From an uncultured Bacteroidaceae bacterium (GTDB lineage Bacteria; Bacteroidota; Bacteroidia; Bacteroidales; Bacteroidaceae): a stretch of DNA of 64,000 bases. This document shows positions 62,598 through 64,000 of this stretch, in pieces. Location: contig CALUJL010000029.1 of NCBI GenBank assembly GCA_944320955.1, forward strand, positions 1-64,000, given 5' to 3'. The stretch's first letter is position 1, and each line of letters opens with the position of its first letter. The notes below the pieces were generated by a model, which was not told the origin of the DNA, did no database searches, and saw only the letters and a list, made by a program, of their open reading frames with translations. Position numbers and translations under genes: made by a program.

Positions 62598-63404
62598 CTA
62601 TTCCTCCGACACTGCCATGCGAATCCGCACCAGTTTTCTCAACAAGGGCTCGACCAGGTCCAGGCGGAGCATGTTGGCTCCGTCGCTGAGGGCTACGGCG
62701 GGATTTTCATGCGTTTCGAGGAAAATGCCGTCTGCTCCGACGGCAATGGCGGCTTTCGCCATGGTTTCTATCAGTTGGGGCATTCCTCCGGTCACGCCGC
62801 TGCTCTGGTTGGGCTGCTGGAGGGAGTGGGTGGCGTCCATTACGACCGGGTATCCCAGCGCGCGCATCTGCGGGATTCCCCGGAAGTCCACGACCAGGTC
62901 CTGATAGCCGAAGGTGGTCCCGCGTTCTGTGAGCAGGACATTGGGATTGCCGCTCTCCACCACTTTTTCGGCCGCGTAGCGCATGGCGGCGGGAGAGAGA
63001 AACTGTCCTTTCTTGATGTTGACGGCCTTCCCGGTACGGGCGGCGGCTGTCAAAAGGTCAGTCTGCCGGCAGAGGAATGCCGGGATTTGCAGCATGTCGA
63101 CATATTCGGCGGCCATCCGGGCTTCTTCGGCTGTGTGGATATCGGTCACGACCGGGACTCCGAACTCTTCCCGCACGCGGGCGAGGATTTTCAGGGCTTT
63201 CTCGTCGCCGATTCCGGTGAAGGAGTCCAGCCGCGAGCGGTTGGCTTTCCGGTATGAGCCTTTGAAGACATAGGGAATGTCCAGCTTGCTTGTCGCTATG
63301 GCCAGGCGCTCTGCTATGCGCAGGGCCATGTCTTCTCCCTCGATGACGCAGGGGCCGGCCAGAAGGAAGAAGTTCTTATGGGATGTCAGGTCGGATATTT
63401 TCAT
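62598..63404 (-). CDS. kdsA: 3-deoxy-8-phosphooctulonate synthase
   Basis: A 268-residue enzyme from ATG 63404. It has the KDO-8-P synthase signatures LLAGPCVIEGEDMALRIAE, YVFKGSYRKANRS, DIHTAEEA and LQIPAFLCRQTDLL. It condenses arabinose-5-phosphate with phosphoenolpyruvate for the lipopolysaccharide core sugar Kdo. The upstream part of the longer frame is non-homologous. It is downstream of an acyl-CoA ligase gene by 34 bases and 48 bases before clpC, on the same strand. Confidence 0.95.
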   Translation of the reverse strand: MKISDLTSHKNFFLLAGPCVIEGEDMALRIAERLAIATSKLDIPYVFKGSYRKANRSRLDSFTGIGDEKALKILARVREEFGVPVVTDIHTAEEARMAAEYVDMLQIPAFLCRQTDLLTAAARTGKAVNIKKGQFLSPAAMRYAAEKVVESGNPNVLLTERGTTFGYQDLVVDFRGIPQMRALGYPVVMDATHSLQQPNQSSGVTGGMPQLIETMAKAAIAVGADGIFLETHENPAVALSDGANMLRLDLVEPLLRKLVRIRMAVSEE

Positions 63405-63438
63405 GATTTCCAGTTTGTAATGCGGAAAGAAAGGGTGG

Positions 63439-64000
63439 TCAGGAGTAGAGGTAGCGCTTGATGCTCCGCTTGGGTGTCTTCTCGAATTCCTCGTCGCGCA
63501 GTTCGATTTGGGATATTTGTGCATAGCCGGGCAACGACTGGTTGGCCGTTTTCCGGTTTTCTTCCATTTGGTTTTCGATTTGTTCCCGGCTCAGTCCGGA
63601 GTGTGCCGCCTCGTCGTGGTCGGGATAGACGAGGGCTACGAGTTTCTCCCCGCGTTGTACGACCAGATTTTCGGCCACGAGGGGCAGTTCGCCCAGCTGT
63701 TCTTCTATCTCTTCGGGGTAGATATTCTGTCCGTTGCTGCCCAGGAGCATGTTTTTGCTGCGTCCTTTGATGAAAAGGTTTCCTTCGGCGTCCATCAGCC
63801 CCAGGTCGCCGGTGTGGAGCCAGCCGTCGGGGTCGATGGTCTCCCGCGTCAGTTCGGGATTCTTGTAGTAGCCGGTCATGAGATTGGCGCCGCGGCAGAG
63901 AATTTCGCCTGTGCCGGTCTCCGGATCGGGCCGGTCTATCCGTACTTCCATGCGGGGCGCGGCTTTTCCGCAGCTGCCGGGGGCAAAGCGCTGCCAGTCT
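63439..64000 (-). CDS. AMP-dependent acyl-CoA synthetase, C-terminal part (partial)
   Basis: The gene runs off the right edge. The visible 186 residues cover the end of the AMP-binding family: DWQRFAPGSCGKAAPRMEV, GEILCRGANLMTGYYKNPE, the signature GWLHTGDLGLMDAEGNLFIKGRSK, the hinge NGQNIYPEEIEEQL, and a C-terminal lysine near KTPKRSIKRYL that usually makes the active-site lysine. It should activate fatty acids or related acids with ATP and CoA. It reads toward kdsA, 34 bases away. Confidence 0.88.
   Translation of the reverse strand, partial: DWQRFAPGSCGKAAPRMEVRIDRPDPETGTGEILCRGANLMTGYYKNPELTRETIDPDGWLHTGDLGLMDAEGNLFIKGRSKNMLLGSNGQNIYPEEIEEQLGELPLVAENLVVQRGEKLVALVYPDHDEAAHSGLSREQIENQMEENRKTANQSLPGYAQISQIELRDEEFEKTPKRSIKRYLYS

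Overview
The window reads as chromosomal housekeeping DNA from a GC-rich member of the Bacteroidales (phylum Bacteroidota). Four things point there: promoters of the TAnnTTTG type with little Shine-Dalgarno signal; type IX secretion traces (a CHU_C/gliding-type C-terminal sorting domain, a probable type A sorting tail at the left edge, and a PorD/DUF4835 protein beside recN and coaBC); order-typical families (DUF3127, DUF4348, Crp/Fnr regulators, PorT-like barrel); and a VorDBAC-type 2-oxoacid:ferredoxin oxidoreductase. No tRNA, rRNA, CRISPR array, IS element, prophage or integrase was found. I cannot name the genus.

Layout. 1-4720: end of an exported protein, then an operon of TPR protein, ferredoxin, VorB, small membrane protein, VorA and VorC, followed by pheS and a strong terminator. 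4792-10700: MFS transporter; leftward murB, MBL hydrolase, DUF4348 lipoprotein and DUF3127 OB-fold protein; then mdh. 10802-21670: ftsH (with an apparent frameshift), an isolated 33-codon gene, mfd, a dolichyl-phosphate-mannose-synthase-like glycosyltransferase, dihydroorotase, a stand-alone MetH activation domain, a Crp/Fnr regulator and a YycJ-like hydrolase. 21667-32738: tamB, map, tsaD, a second Crp/Fnr regulator, a short-chain dehydrogenase, a barrel protein plus LysM/binding-protein pair, and a T9SS-sorted protein. 32779-48330: uvrA, ybaK, an FKBP, fprA, a gene remnant, then dnaN, a DEDDh exonuclease, coaBC, porD, recN and rlmB, a protease-like TPR protein and manA. 48653-64000: gyrA, a TPR protein, an MscS channel, a Ca2+-type P-ATPase, MurU-like and AmgK-RapZ-like amino-sugar genes, agmatine deiminase, a ClpC lacking its N-domain, kdsA and the end of an acyl-CoA ligase.

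The most unusual signal is a dispersed family of short, nearly palindromic DNA units laid out on a 22-bp lattice. A typical unit is CCGGAAAAGTGGCAG followed by CGCTTTT. Clusters of about two to five units occur at eleven places, with one further lone unit. They lie between genes (near mdh, mfd, yycJ/crp, tsaD, dnaN, gyrA, mscS and the P-ATPase), and they are also read as protein: the C-terminal tails of UvrA, GyrA and the MurU-like protein, and an internal stretch of agmatine deiminase. Because 22 is not a multiple of 3, an array can be read in any frame. I do not recognise this family; it behaves like a REP/BIME-type or protein-binding element.

Other points of note: a DUF3127 protein ending in an SSB-like acidic tip; a probable -1 slip or single-base deletion at a T4C4 run in ftsH; a 33-codon gene with its own promoter and terminator; tamB with a promoter but no ATG ahead of its signal anchor; and a kinase-RapZ fusion next to a MurU-like uridylyltransferase.
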